Positions 1-7,782 are shown, numbered from the stretch's first letter. The stretch: DNA of 8,649 nucleotides from Rhodospirillaceae bacterium (GCA_002691085.1 NZGX01000033.1:1-8649), one strand, 5' to 3'. Numbers and translations are program-made. The notes: generated from the sequence alone by a model not told the origin.

Positions 1-1
1 A

Positions 2-2416
2 TGCCGCGTTCCAATCATGATCGACTCATCAAAATGGTCAGTAATTGAGGCTGGGTTAAAGTGTGTTCAAGGAAAATGTATAGTCAACTCTATCAGCCTT
101 AAAGAAGGTGAAGAAATATTTTTAAGACAGGCCCTTCAAGCCAAAAGATATGGAGCAGCTGTTGTTGTCATGGCTTTTGATGAAAATGGTCAAGCTGATA
201 CAGTTGATAGAAGGGTTAGTATCTGCAAGCGTTCTTATGAATTACTCAGAGATAATATTAACTTTCCAACTGAAGATATAATCTTTGACTTAAACATTTT
301 TGCTGTAGCCACGGGAATAGAAGAACATAATTCTTATGCTATCGATTTCATTGAGGCAACAAAAAAAGTAAAGACTATGTTGCCAGAATGTCAAATTTCT
401 GGAGGTGTATCAAATATTTCATTTTCTTTTAGAGGCAATGATACTGTTCGAGAAGCAATGCATTCAGTCTTTCTCTATCATGCAATTAGAGCAGGAATGA
501 CCATGGGAATTGTTAATGCAGGTCAACTAACAATCTATGATGAGATTCCACAAAAACTTAAAGAATTAGTAACAGATGTGATCCTTAATAAAAGGGAAGA
601 CTCTACTGATAGATTACTCGAGCATGCTGAGAGCTTTAGAAAAGATAAGACTAAAAAAACCCTGGACCTTGCTTGGAGAAGTAAGAGTGTTAATGAAAGA
701 CTTAAATACTCTCTCGTCAATGGTTTAACAGAATTTATAGACCAAGATACAGATGAAGCACGAAAAAATAGCTCTGTTGCGCTAGATGTAATTGAAGGTC
801 CCCTCATGGATGGAATGAATATTGTCGGAGATCTATTTGGGGAAGGTAAAATGTTTCTCCCACAGGTAGTTAAGAGCGCAAGAGTTATGAAGAAATCTGT
901 TTCAATACTTGTTCCATTTATTGAAGCTGAGAAAAGTGGACAGGTAGAGAAAAAAGCAAAAGGAAAGATAGTATTGGCGACTGTAAAAGGAGATGTTCAC
1001 GATATTGGAAAAAATATAGTTGGAGTTGTTCTTCAATGTAATAATTTTGATATTATTGATTTAGGTGTAATGGTTCCTTCTGAAAAAATTCTTCAGACTG
1101 CAATTGATGAAGATGCAGATATAATAGGACTCTCTGGACTTATTACTCCTAGCCTTGAGGAAATGGTTCTTATTGCAAAAGAAATGAATAAAAAGGGTAT
1201 GGAAGTACCTTTACTCATAGGAGGCGCAACAACTTCAAAATTACATACTGCAATTAAAATTGAACCAAATTATCCGGAAAAAACAATACATGTTACTGAT
1301 GCATCTAGAGCCGTTGGAGTATCAACAAGTTTATTATCAAAAGAAAAAAGAAAAAGTTTTATTGTAGAAATAAAACAAAACTATTTAGCTATGCGTAAAA
1401 GCTATGAAAAAGGTAAAAAAAATAAAGTAGAGAATAAAATCGGGAATGCAAGGAAAAATAGATTACAATTAGATTGGAATAATTACATTCCTCCAAAACC
1501 AAGAAAGCTAGGACTTACATATTTTAGAGACTTCCAAATAAGTGAGTTAATAGAAAACATTGATTGGACTCCATTTTTTTCTACCTGGGAGATTAAGGGT
1601 AAATATCCTGATATTCTGAATGATAAATTTGTAGGAAAAACTGCATCTGAATTATTTAACGATGCTCAAAGGATGCTAGATAATATTATTAATAAAAAAT
1701 TGATCACCTGCAACGGAGTAGTAGGTTTTTGGCCTGCGAACTCTGTTGGCGATGATATAGAAGTTTTTTCAGATAAGAATAGAGGGACTCGTATTGAAAC
1801 TCTTCACACCTTAAGACAGCAAATGAAAAAAAGTTCAAAAACTAAACCAAACTATGCCCTATCGGATTTTATTGCCCCATTGAGTACAAAGAAAGATGAC
1901 TATATTGGTGCATTTGCCGTTACATCAGGTATAGGATTAGATAATCATATAGAGGAATATGAGAAAAATCATGATGTATATAATTCTATCCTTATCAAAG
2001 CCTTAGGAGATAGATTAGCTGAGGCATTTGCTGAAAAACTTCATCAAATTGTAAGAAAAGATATCTGGGGTTATCAGCCTGAAGAAAAACTGAGTAATGA
2101 GGAACTAATAAGAGAAAAATATATTGGCATTCGACCTGCACCAGGTTACCCAGCTTGCCCAGATCATACTGAAAAAAATACAATTTGGAGATTATTAAAT
2201 GCAGAAGATAATACTGGGATCTCATTGACCGAGAGCTTGGCTATGCTTCCTTCATCTTCAGTATCTGGGTTATATTTTTCACATCCAGAAAGTTGTTATT
2301 TTGGTGTAGGGAAAATTGAAGCTGATCAAGTTGAAGATTATGCTAATAGAAAGGGCCTTGACATTAAAACCACAGAAAAGTGGTTAGCGCCTAATTTAGG
2401 CTATGACAGAAACTAA
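2..2416 (+). CDS. metH: Cobalamin-dependent methionine synthase (MetH), 5'-truncated by window edge
   Basis: 5-methyltetrahydrofolate--homocysteine methyltransferase, a cytoplasmic enzyme that moves the methyl group from methyl-folate to homocysteine through cobalamin. The frame is open to the left edge and the ATG at 17 lies inside the conserved PIMIDSSKW motif, so it is not the start. Numbering from that Met, residues 1 to about 205 are the end of the pterin-binding domain (FDENGQAD, GGVSNISFSFRGND). The B12 cap helices follow (EGPLMDGMN, GEGKMFLPQV), then the Rossmann B12 domain with DVHDIG and the cobalt-ligand His at residue 328, aligning with E. coli His759. The SAM-dependent reactivation domain runs from about 475 to 799 (RPAPGYPACPDHTEK, SVSGLYFSHPE). 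By comparison with the roughly 1227-residue E. coli enzyme, about 430 N-terminal residues, including the zinc/homocysteine domain, lie outside. No frameshift is seen. The gene ends in TAA 11 bp from a convergent gene. Confidence 0.97.
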   Translation, partial: CRVPIMIDSSKWSVIEAGLKCVQGKCIVNSISLKEGEEIFLRQALQAKRYGAAVVVMAFDENGQADTVDRRVSICKRSYELLRDNINFPTEDIIFDLNIFAVATGIEEHNSYAIDFIEATKKVKTMLPECQISGGVSNISFSFRGNDTVREAMHSVFLYHAIRAGMTMGIVNAGQLTIYDEIPQKLKELVTDVILNKREDSTDRLLEHAESFRKDKTKKTLDLAWRSKSVNERLKYSLVNGLTEFIDQDTDEARKNSSVALDVIEGPLMDGMNIVGDLFGEGKMFLPQVVKSARVMKKSVSILVPFIEAEKSGQVEKKAKGKIVLATVKGDVHDIGKNIVGVVLQCNNFDIIDLGVMVPSEKILQTAIDEDADIIGLSGLITPSLEEMVLIAKEMNKKGMEVPLLIGGATTSKLHTAIKIEPNYPEKTIHVTDASRAVGVSTSLLSKEKRKSFIVEIKQNYLAMRKSYEKGKKNKVENKIGNARKNRLQLDWNNYIPPKPRKLGLTYFRDFQISELIENIDWTPFFSTWEIKGKYPDILNDKFVGKTASELFNDAQRMLDNIINKKLITCNGVVGFWPANSVGDDIEVFSDKNRGTRIETLHTLRQQMKKSSKTKPNYALSDFIAPLSTKKDDYIGAFAVTSGIGLDNHIEEYEKNHDVYNSILIKALGDRLAEAFAEKLHQIVRKDIWGYQPEEKLSNEELIREKYIGIRPAPGYPACPDHTEKNTIWRLLNAEDNTGISLTESLAMLPSSSVSGLYFSHPESCYFGVGKIEADQVEDYANRKGLDIKTTEKWLAPNLGYDRN

Positions 2417-2420
2417 TTTT

Positions 2421-2442
2421 TATTTATTCAAAATAATAAATA
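2421..2442. repeat. AT-only inverted repeat at the metH tail-to-tail junction
   Basis: TATTTATT at 2421-2428 pairs perfectly with AATAAATA at 2435-2442 around a 6-base loop. The repeat lies between the metH stop and the stop of the convergent membrane-protein gene, overlapping the last codons of the latter. Its position suits a bidirectional transcription end. The stem has no G or C and no clean T-run follows on either strand, so it is a weak terminator candidate and could be chance in AT-rich DNA. Confidence 0.3.
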
Positions 2443-3027
2443 CATAATAGACAGGCCAAAAAACAATCCACTTGCTGTACTGAATAAAAGAAAGATATTT
2501 CTTTTAGTTTTAGTAACATTTATTTTAAATTTATTGTTCAGACCCCAAGAAATCAAAAAAGCAGAAATTAAACTGAACAAAGAAGTAAATAATATTATTG
2601 AATAAGATGAATAAGTATTTAGTAAGAAAAAAATTGACATAACTAAAGATATAAGAAAAGTAGACATGAAAAGAATTAAGGAATAAGGAAACTCCTTTAA
2701 AAAAACCTTTAGACTGTGAATAAAGGACCACTTCCTAACTCCAGAAGCTATTTTAGGGAGGCCCTTTGAATTTATCCAATTAGAAGCAGTTTCTTTTGCT
2801 AATTCAATAATATCTTGTTCGTTATATTTTGAAGTGCTCGGCAAGGCTGCAATTACATTATAGCTTTGCAACTCAAAATTTCTTACCAGTACAAGAAGGT
2901 GATTAGTTAGTCTGTCGTAAGCGATCGCAAAAGAATGGTTCTCAAAATTTGATCTTGATTTCCACCAAGTTTTTCTCTCAGAGTCATACCAAATAAGTTT
3001 TTTTTCCAAAATAATCTCCAATAACAC
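2428..3027 (-). CDS. Uncharacterised membrane protein, soluble N-terminal part plus three C-terminal helices
   Basis: I do not recognise this family. The 199-residue frame has a soluble N-terminal part (about 1-110). It is rich in aromatic residues near the start (WYDSERKTWWKSRSNF), followed by an alternating hydrophobic stretch (LLVLVRNFELQSYNVIAALP) and a helix ending near ASNWINSKG. Three hydrophobic segments follow at about 115-136, 142-163 and 177-199. The Lys/Arg-rich loop between helices 2 and 3 (KFKINVTKTKR) predicts an N-terminus-inside topology. The longest frame begins with GTG at 3027, which has no well-placed ribosome site. A TTG at 3009 has GGAG (3019-3016) six bases upstream and is the more likely start, giving 193 residues. 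The gene is convergent with metH and divergent from the VanZ-family gene, so it is probably transcribed alone. The consistent domain pattern makes it a likely real gene, but nothing shows its function. Confidence 0.8.
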   Translation of the reverse strand: MLLEIILEKKLIWYDSERKTWWKSRSNFENHSFAIAYDRLTNHLLVLVRNFELQSYNVIAALPSTSKYNEQDIIELAKETASNWINSKGLPKIASGVRKWSFIHSLKVFLKEFPYSLILFMSTFLISLVMSIFFLLNTYSSYSIILFTSLFSLISAFLISWGLNNKFKINVTKTKRNIFLLFSTASGLFFGLSIMYLLF

Positions 3028-3132
3028 TCTTAGACTATCATATTTATATTTTTTTAACTAATATTTCATTTTTTACACATTAGTAGTATCAAACTCAATT
3101 GCAAATAATAACAAATATTGTATTTCTGATAA
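3028..3132. promoter_or_regulatory. Divergent intergenic region, presumed to hold two promoters
   Basis: This 105-bp, very AT-rich spacer separates two divergently transcribed genes and must hold, or lie close to, the start signals of both. On the - strand TTGATA (3092-3087) could be a -35 element, with AT-rich -10-like sequences (TATAAA 3048-3043, TATGAT 3042-3037) further down, but the spacings are not convincing. On the + strand no pair of boxes stands out. The promoter role is inferred from gene orientation, not from clear motifs. Confidence 0.35.
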
Positions 3133-3486
3133 ATGAATAACAGATCCAAAAATTTATTTAAAGTTCTTACCCTTATATGGGCATTGTTTATTTATATAGC
3201 TTGTATTATGCCAGCTGCGAAAATATCATCACCAAAGGGATTTGATAAAATTGAGCATTTTGCAGCATATTTTATTTTGACTTGCCTAATTGTATTTGGA
3301 TGGCCCAGGATTAGTTCTTTAAAAAATCTTACTTTATCAACTCTTTTTGGGATTTTTATAGAATTCTCTCAACTTTTAATACCATCAAGAACAGCAGAGT
3401 TATTAGATCTTCTGGCTAATTTATTTGGGGCAAGTTTGGGATTAATCTTAGTAAATTATTTAATTAAGAAAAAATATATAAAATGA
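3133..3486 (+). CDS. VanZ-like family small membrane protein
   Basis: A 117-residue inner-membrane protein of the VanZ-like family. It shows the family pattern: an N-terminal helix ending in a Pro (about 8-27), FDKIEHFAAYF at 37-47 (D38, K39, H42) opening the second helix, a third helix at about 63-83 ending in IEFSQ (E77, Q80), then R86 and LLDLLANLFGASLG at 90-103 (D92, N96) running into the fourth helix. The family is named after VanZ of enterococcal teicoplanin resistance, but most members are stand-alone proteins of unknown role, and nothing here suggests antibiotic resistance. The ATG at 3133 gives the whole family pattern; no clear Shine-Dalgarno precedes it. The gene sits between a divergent membrane-protein gene and tRNA-Asp, so it has no informative operon partner. 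Confidence 0.9.
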   Translation: MNNRSKNLFKVLTLIWALFIYIACIMPAAKISSPKGFDKIEHFAAYFILTCLIVFGWPRISSLKNLTLSTLFGIFIEFSQLLIPSRTAELLDLLANLFGASLGLILVNYLIKKKYIK

Positions 3487-3488
3487 AG

Positions 3489-3518
3489 ACAGGGGTTGCT
3501 TAAATTATAAAGCCCTGT
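3489..3518 (+). terminator. Possible hairpin just after the VanZ-family gene
   Basis: ACAGGG at 3489-3494 pairs with CCCTGT at 3513-3518, and an inner CTT/AAG pair (3499-3501 with 3510-3512) can stack with a bulge. It begins three bases after the stop codon, where a terminator would be expected. No T-run follows (the next bases are TAAAAGG), so intrinsic termination is doubtful and it may only be a stabilising 3' hairpin. Confidence 0.3.
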
Positions 3519-3545
3519 TAAAAGGCCGCTCTCTACTAAAAGAGA

Positions 3546-3574
3546 TTAGAATATTTTAGTATTTAGTGTATAGT
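3546..3574 (+). promoter_or_regulatory. Candidate promoter of tRNA-Asp
   Basis: TATAGT at 3569-3574 matches the sigma-70 -10 consensus in five of six positions and lies 15 bases before the mature tRNA 5' end. A weak -35 candidate, TTAGAA at 3546-3551, is 17 bases upstream. Position and spacing are right for a short-leader tRNA transcript, but the -35 match is only three of six. Read-through from the VanZ-family gene is an alternative source of transcript. Confidence 0.4.
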
Positions 3575-3589
3575 GAAAATGAAAAAAGG

Positions 3590-3666
<77 letters not shown>

Positions 3667-3690
3667 TATAATCCCCGACTTAAAACTTAT

Positions 3691-4458
3691 TTAAGACCCA
3701 TCCGTAATAGTAAAGCCACCATCAACAACTATTGTTTGGCCGGTAACATACTTGGATGCTTCAGATGCCAAAAAAATAGCTGCCCCAGAGATATCCTCAG
3801 GTTCAGCAAGTCGTTTTAGCGGGGTATTCTGTTCCCACTTTTTTCCACCTTTTCCTTCCCAAAGTGCTTTCGCAAAATGTGTTTTCACTAATCCAGGAGC
3901 TATAGAATTAACCCTGATATTTTTTTCTCCAAGTTCTAGTGCATAATTTCTTGTCATTTGATTCATTGCAGCCTTAGACATGGCATATGTGCCTATGAAT
4001 TTACTACCAGAATTTGCAACCACAGAAGATATTAATATGATCGAACCCCCTCCATTTTTAATCATATCAGGAATAGAAAAATTAATTAGCCACATGGGGC
4101 CTTGAAGGTTTGTTTTCATGATTTTCTCAAAAATACTATCTTCAACTTCTGCCATTGGACCATAGGCAGGATTAGATGCTGCATTACAAACGAGTATATC
4201 AACAGGACCTAGTTGAGAATGACATTCTTTAATAAGATTCTTAACTTGAAGTTTATCTGAAACATTACAAGAGAAGGCAATTGCTTTACCACCACCTGAA
4301 TTAATTTCCTTTGCAACATCATTACAAGCTTTACTATCTCGACTTGTAATAACAACCTTTGCACCAGCCTCTGATAATGACCTTGCAATTGACTTACCAA
4401 TACCCCTAGAGGAACCAGTTACTATCGCTACTTTTCCTGATAAATTAAAAAGATACAT
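3691..4458 (-). CDS. SDR-family NAD(P)-dependent oxidoreductase
   Basis: A classical short-chain dehydrogenase/reductase of 255 residues, the usual length. It has the dinucleotide motif TGSSRGIG (14-21), the NAA variant of the NNAG motif (92-94), the catalytic tetrad N117, S145, Y158 and K162 (YAMSK), the PG motif (188-189) and a C-terminal VVDGG. Arg40 at the end of the second strand (ITSR) favours NADP(H). The CNAASNP stretch and the FAKALWE segment after the PG motif resemble the DHRS4-like subgroup of carbonyl reductases, but the substrate cannot be read from the sequence, and FabG-like 3-oxoacyl reduction is also possible. The ATG at 4458 has AGGTG about five bases upstream, and this site overlaps the stop codon of the preceding 50-residue gene. 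It is the last gene of the - strand block and ends 24 bp from the convergent tRNA-Asp. Confidence 0.95.
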   Translation of the reverse strand: MYLFNLSGKVAIVTGSSRGIGKSIARSLSEAGAKVVITSRDSKACNDVAKEINSGGGKAIAFSCNVSDKLQVKNLIKECHSQLGPVDILVCNAASNPAYGPMAEVEDSIFEKIMKTNLQGPMWLINFSIPDMIKNGGGSIILISSVVANSGSKFIGTYAMSKAAMNQMTRNYALELGEKNIRVNSIAPGLVKTHFAKALWEGKGGKKWEQNTPLKRLAEPEDISGAAIFLASEASKYVTGQTIVVDGGFTITDGS

Positions 4459-4466
4459 ACTTTCAC

Positions 4467-4619
4467 CTACTTAAATAAATCACTTTCTTGTCGTATTGAA
4501 TATCTCGATTCCCGCCAACCTTTTTCTTCATCAGACCTTGTAAAGTTCTGTATAACAAGTACTACAATACCAACTGCAATAATTGTTAGCATTAATTTTG
4601 TATATAAATCTGTTTTCAT
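4467..4619 (-). CDS. Small single-helix membrane protein, 50 residues
   Basis: A short open frame fills almost all the space between the dihydroorotase and SDR genes. It starts at ATG 4619 and ends at TAG 4467. The translation starts MKTDLYTKLM, continues through a hydrophobic helix at about residues 9-25 (LMLTIIAVGIVVLVI) and ends in a charged tail with DEEKGWRESRY and QESDLFK. The layout, a short charged N-terminus, one helix and a hydrophilic tail, is typical of small inner-membrane proteins. The gap is 18 bp after the dihydroorotase stop and 8 bp before the SDR start. Its stop codon overlaps the SDR ribosome site, which suggests translational coupling. A weak site (AAGTGA) lies before its own start. 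The function is unknown. The fit to the gap and the membrane pattern support a real gene, though chance in AT-rich DNA is not excluded. Confidence 0.75.
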   Translation of the reverse strand: MKTDLYTKLMLTIIAVGIVVLVIQNFTRSDEEKGWRESRYSIRQESDLFK

Positions 4620-4637
4620 TATGTCACTTCGTTTAGA

Positions 4638-5966
4638 TCAAAATGTCTCTGAAGAGATAATTTTATCACCTATTGGCTTTCCAAGAAGCTCCATATCCTT
4701 CATTACAATATTTCCTCTTACAATAGTTGAGATTGGCCATCCTGTTACTTCTAAACCATCGTAGGGTGTCCAAGATGAGCGAGAAGCAATCCAATTATTT
4801 TCAATCACTTTTTTCTTTTTTAAATCAACTATTGTTAAATCGGCATCATAACCCAAAGCTATTCTACCTTTATTAACAAGATTATATATCCTTGCTGGAC
4901 CGTAGCTTGTTAAATCAATTAGTCTAAGAAGAGATAATCTCCCAGCATTGACATGATTTAACATAATAGGAACCAAAGTTTGAACTCCTGTGAGTCCAGA
5001 TGGGCTATTAGGGTATGATCTTTGTTTTTCATCTAAAGTATGAGGAGCATGGTCTGAACCAATACAATCAACTATCCCTTTTTCAATAGCTTTCCATAAA
5101 GCCTGTTGATGATATTTAGTTCTTATCGGAGGATTCATTTGGGCTAAAGTACCTAATCTTTCATAAGCTTCAGGGGAAGCTAAAGTTAAATGTTGAGGAA
5201 GCACCTCAACAGTAGCTATATCTTTATAATCCTTAAGAAACTCCATTTCATTTGCAGTTGAAATATGAAGAGTATGGACTCTTCTATTATTTCTTTTTGC
5301 AATTTTAATTAATTTCTTAGTTGCAAATAAAGCTGATAACTCATCTCTCCATTCTGCATGCTTTGAAACATGAGGTTTTCCAGAAATTATCTCTTGCCTC
5401 TCTTCAAGTCTTTCTTGATCCTCACAGTGGACTGCAACTCTTCTAAAACCACTTTGTAAAACACCTTCAATATCTGAATCATCACTTACCAGCAAGGACC
5501 CTGTAGATGAACCCATAAACATTTTTATCCCCGCAACCCCCCTTCTCTTTTCAAGTTTAGAAAGTGAGTTAATATTTTCGGGGCATGCACCTACAAAAAA
5601 AGAATAATCAACCCATGATGTTTTTTCAGCTCTTGAAAACTTATAATCTAATGCATGATCATCTATTGTTGCAGGATCAGTATTAGGCATCTCAAAATAA
5701 CCTACTACGCCTCCTAAAGCAGCTCCCCTACTCCCACTTTCAATATTTTCTTTATGCTCCAACCCAGGTTCTCTAAAATGTACCTGGGTATCAATTACCC
5801 CAGGAATAACGGTTAAATTTTTTGCATTTATTATTGTTTTTGCTTTTCCTGGGTCAAGCTGACCAAAGTCCACAAACTTTTCATCTTTAATAGCCACATC
5901 TACTTGAGAAGGACCACTTGGAAACCAAACATTCCCACCTTTTATTAATAAATCATATGATTCCAA
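4638..5966 (-). CDS. pyrC: Dihydroorotase, class I (PyrC type), with Gln at the first metal-ligand position
   Basis: Cytoplasmic amidohydrolase that interconverts N-carbamoyl-L-aspartate and dihydroorotate in de novo pyrimidine synthesis. At 442 residues it has normal class I length. Visible features are the small N-terminal beta domain (1-55), the metal/substrate motif DTQVHFREPG (59-68), the substrate-binding EMPNT (92-96), K148 in GIKMF as the likely carboxylated bridging lysine, metal-ligand histidines H180 (VHCED) and H234 (LHISTA), and catalytic/metal Asp305 in GSDHAPH. The first His of the usual HxH pair is Gln61, while H63 is kept. I recall the TQVHFREPG form from alphaproteobacterial dihydroorotases, so it may be a clade trait and not a sign of inactivity. 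A related cyclic amidohydrolase (hydantoinase-like) is less likely. The start is TTG, set by a strong Shine-Dalgarno. It follows asnB by 18 bp. No pyrB is in view. Confidence 0.92.
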   Translation of the reverse strand: MESYDLLIKGGNVWFPSGPSQVDVAIKDEKFVDFGQLDPGKAKTIINAKNLTVIPGVIDTQVHFREPGLEHKENIESGSRGAALGGVVGYFEMPNTDPATIDDHALDYKFSRAEKTSWVDYSFFVGACPENINSLSKLEKRRGVAGIKMFMGSSTGSLLVSDDSDIEGVLQSGFRRVAVHCEDQERLEERQEIISGKPHVSKHAEWRDELSALFATKKLIKIAKRNNRRVHTLHISTANEMEFLKDYKDIATVEVLPQHLTLASPEAYERLGTLAQMNPPIRTKYHQQALWKAIEKGIVDCIGSDHAPHTLDEKQRSYPNSPSGLTGVQTLVPIMLNHVNAGRLSLLRLIDLTSYGPARIYNLVNKGRIALGYDADLTIVDLKKKKVIENNWIASRSSWTPYDGLEVTGWPISTIVRGNIVMKDMELLGKPIGDKIISSETF

Positions 5967-5971
5967 AATTT

Positions 5972-5978
5972 TCCTCCC
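5972..5978 (-). promoter_or_regulatory. Strong ribosome binding site fixing the TTG start of pyrC
   Basis: The - strand reads GGGAGGA here, a near-perfect Shine-Dalgarno, six bases before TTG at 5966-5964. The nearby ATG triplets on that strand are out of frame, so the uncommon TTG is the best start. The site lies in the 18-bp gap after the asnB stop. Confidence 0.8.
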
Positions 5979-5984
5979 ATATGG

Positions 5985-7757
5985 CTAACTATTTTCAGAG
6001 AGCACTTCAAAAATATTTCCTTTATAACTTACACCAGCAATATGACACTGGTGCCATATAGAATAGAAGAGAAGTATCCATGCTCTTTGAACATTCTTTT
6101 TATCCATATTATTAAATATCTTTAATACAACCTCTTTTTTACAAAAACTCTTTACTCCAGCTTGATCTGAGACAAGATTAGCTAATCTACTCCCACTTTG
6201 AGCAATCCAATTACCTATAGGTACAGAAAACCCACTTTTTTTAGTAAAAGGTTGAGTTTCTGGAAAAAATTTATTCAACCATAATCTTATTATCCACTTC
6301 CCTAATCTTCTTTGGATCTTCAAGTTATCAGGCAGATGAAATAAAAAAGATGCTATCTCCTTGTCCAAAAACGGAACCCTTCCTTCTATACCATGAGCCA
6401 TGAGACATCTATCCACCTTAATTAGTAAATCATTAACTAGCCAATGTTCTAAATCTAAGAGTTGCATTTTTTTTAGCCTATTTAAACCTATTCTATTTTG
6501 ATTGATGATATTATCAACTAAGATTTCCGAACTCCAAGAATCTAAGCTATTGTAAAAAATTGAAGAATTCCTAAATATATGCTCTGACCATGGACTCTTT
6601 GCAAATGGCCATATTTTCATACCCCTCCTGTATCTTCCATATCCAGCACCTAATTCGTCACCACCTTCTCCACTAAGTACAACCTTAATATCATTTGAGA
6701 GCTTTTTAGCTAAAATATAAGTAGGTATTATAGCGTAATCAGCTACAGGGTCATCCATGGAAAAAATAATTTCGGGTAAAATAGAAAAGAAATCATTATA
6801 ATTCATTTCAAATGAATAATGTTTAAATCCAAATAAGCTTGAAATTCTTTTTGCTTTCTCACGTTCATCTAAGTCACTTCTTTTATCATAACCTATTGTA
6901 TAAGAAGTGATATTATTATCGCAAAACCTAGACATGCCACTTAATATAGCTGTAGAGTCTACACCACCAGACAAAAACAAACCCACTGGCACATCAGAAC
7001 GTCGATGCTTATCTAATGTTTCCATCCATAGATTATCAAATTTATCTATAGAGCCATCAACAGAATTAATATTAAAATTATTCTTTATATTTTTATCAAA
7101 TTTACTTAAGGTTCTTCTTTCTATAACTTTACTATTTTTTATTACTATTGTCTCACCGGGAGATAACCTTTTTACATTTTTTAATAAAGTTTCTTTTTTT
7201 GGAATAAATTGAAAAGCAAATAAATCATTCCTAGACTTTATATCTTCTTCTCTTTTTAACAATCCAGATTTTACAAAGGAAAAAGGTTGAGAAGAAAACC
7301 AAAAAATTTTTTCTGTCTCAAGAGTATAGAGTGGTTTTATGCCAAACATATCTCTCGATAAAATTAAGATTTCCTTTTCAATATCAAATAAAGCAAAACT
7401 ATACATCCCCTGAATATGCTTGACGAAATCCAAACCATAGACTTTATACAAGGCTAGAATAGATTCACTATCACTGCCGGTAGAGAATTTAAATTTATTA
7501 AATTTTTTGCGAACCTCAAGATCATTGTATACTTCTCCATTAGCGATAAGAACATTTCCGAAATTATCCTTTATTGGTTGTGTTCCATTATGAAGGTCTA
7601 TAATTGATAATCGAGTATGAACTAGCCCATATGACTTATAAAAATAATCACCATAACCGTCTGGACCTCTATTTAGTAAAGAATCTTGAATATCTCTCAT
7701 AGTTTGCTTTGAAGGCAAATTTTCACTTTGAGCTGAGTAACCTGCAATTCCACACAT
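5985..7757 (-). CDS. asnB: Asparagine synthase (glutamine-hydrolysing), AsnB family
   Basis: A two-domain amidotransferase of 590 residues. The N-terminal class II glutaminase domain begins MCGIAGY, so Cys2 becomes the nucleophile after Met removal, with RGPDG (30-34), R49 in HTRLSIIDL, the NGEVYN loop (73-78) and GSDSE (94-98). The C-terminal ATP-pyrophosphatase domain has the PP-loop SGGVDS (263-268) and SGEGGDE (362-368), followed by a conserved helical part (VDRCLMAHGIEGRVPFLD). All expected catalytic elements are present. Family members make free asparagine from aspartate and glutamine or, in surface-polysaccharide clusters, amidate sugar acids or other carboxylates. The glycosyltransferase gene 25 bp upstream in the same direction makes the second role plausible, but the sequence does not decide it. 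ATG at 7757 is required by Cys2; only a weak ribosome site (AGATTGA) precedes it. The gene symbol reflects family, not proven substrate. Confidence 0.93.
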   Translation of the reverse strand: MCGIAGYSAQSENLPSKQTMRDIQDSLLNRGPDGYGDYFYKSYGLVHTRLSIIDLHNGTQPIKDNFGNVLIANGEVYNDLEVRKKFNKFKFSTGSDSESILALYKVYGLDFVKHIQGMYSFALFDIEKEILILSRDMFGIKPLYTLETEKIFWFSSQPFSFVKSGLLKREEDIKSRNDLFAFQFIPKKETLLKNVKRLSPGETIVIKNSKVIERRTLSKFDKNIKNNFNINSVDGSIDKFDNLWMETLDKHRRSDVPVGLFLSGGVDSTAILSGMSRFCDNNITSYTIGYDKRSDLDEREKAKRISSLFGFKHYSFEMNYNDFFSILPEIIFSMDDPVADYAIIPTYILAKKLSNDIKVVLSGEGGDELGAGYGRYRRGMKIWPFAKSPWSEHIFRNSSIFYNSLDSWSSEILVDNIINQNRIGLNRLKKMQLLDLEHWLVNDLLIKVDRCLMAHGIEGRVPFLDKEIASFLFHLPDNLKIQRRLGKWIIRLWLNKFFPETQPFTKKSGFSVPIGNWIAQSGSRLANLVSDQAGVKSFCKKEVVLKIFNNMDKKNVQRAWILLFYSIWHQCHIAGVSYKGNIFEVLSENS

Positions 7758-7782
7758 TTCAATCTACAACAAATTACATATT

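Noticed and set aside
17..19. ATG at 17 as the start of metH
   Set aside because: The frame is open to the left edge and the residues before it (CRVPI) continue the conserved PIMIDSSKW motif, so the gene begins upstream.
535..807. Open frame of about 90 codons on the - strand inside metH
   Set aside because: It lies fully antisense to a strongly conserved part of MetH and its translation shows low-complexity Leu/Ser content with no domain.
1995..2225. Open frame of 76 codons on the - strand inside metH
   Set aside because: Antisense to the MetH activation domain, with no recognisable protein features.
2531..2731. Overlapping - strand frame of 66 codons in the membrane-protein gene
   Set aside because: It is a frame-shifted reading of the hydrophobic, T-rich helix-coding region; the 199-residue frame explains the region better.
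3752..3946. Open frame on the + strand within the SDR gene
   Set aside because: Antisense to the conserved C-terminal half of the SDR, with no independent start signal or domain.
6907..7212. 101-codon + strand frame within asnB
   Set aside because: Antisense to asnB across the PP-loop region; the apparent hydrophobic content comes from the complementary base composition.
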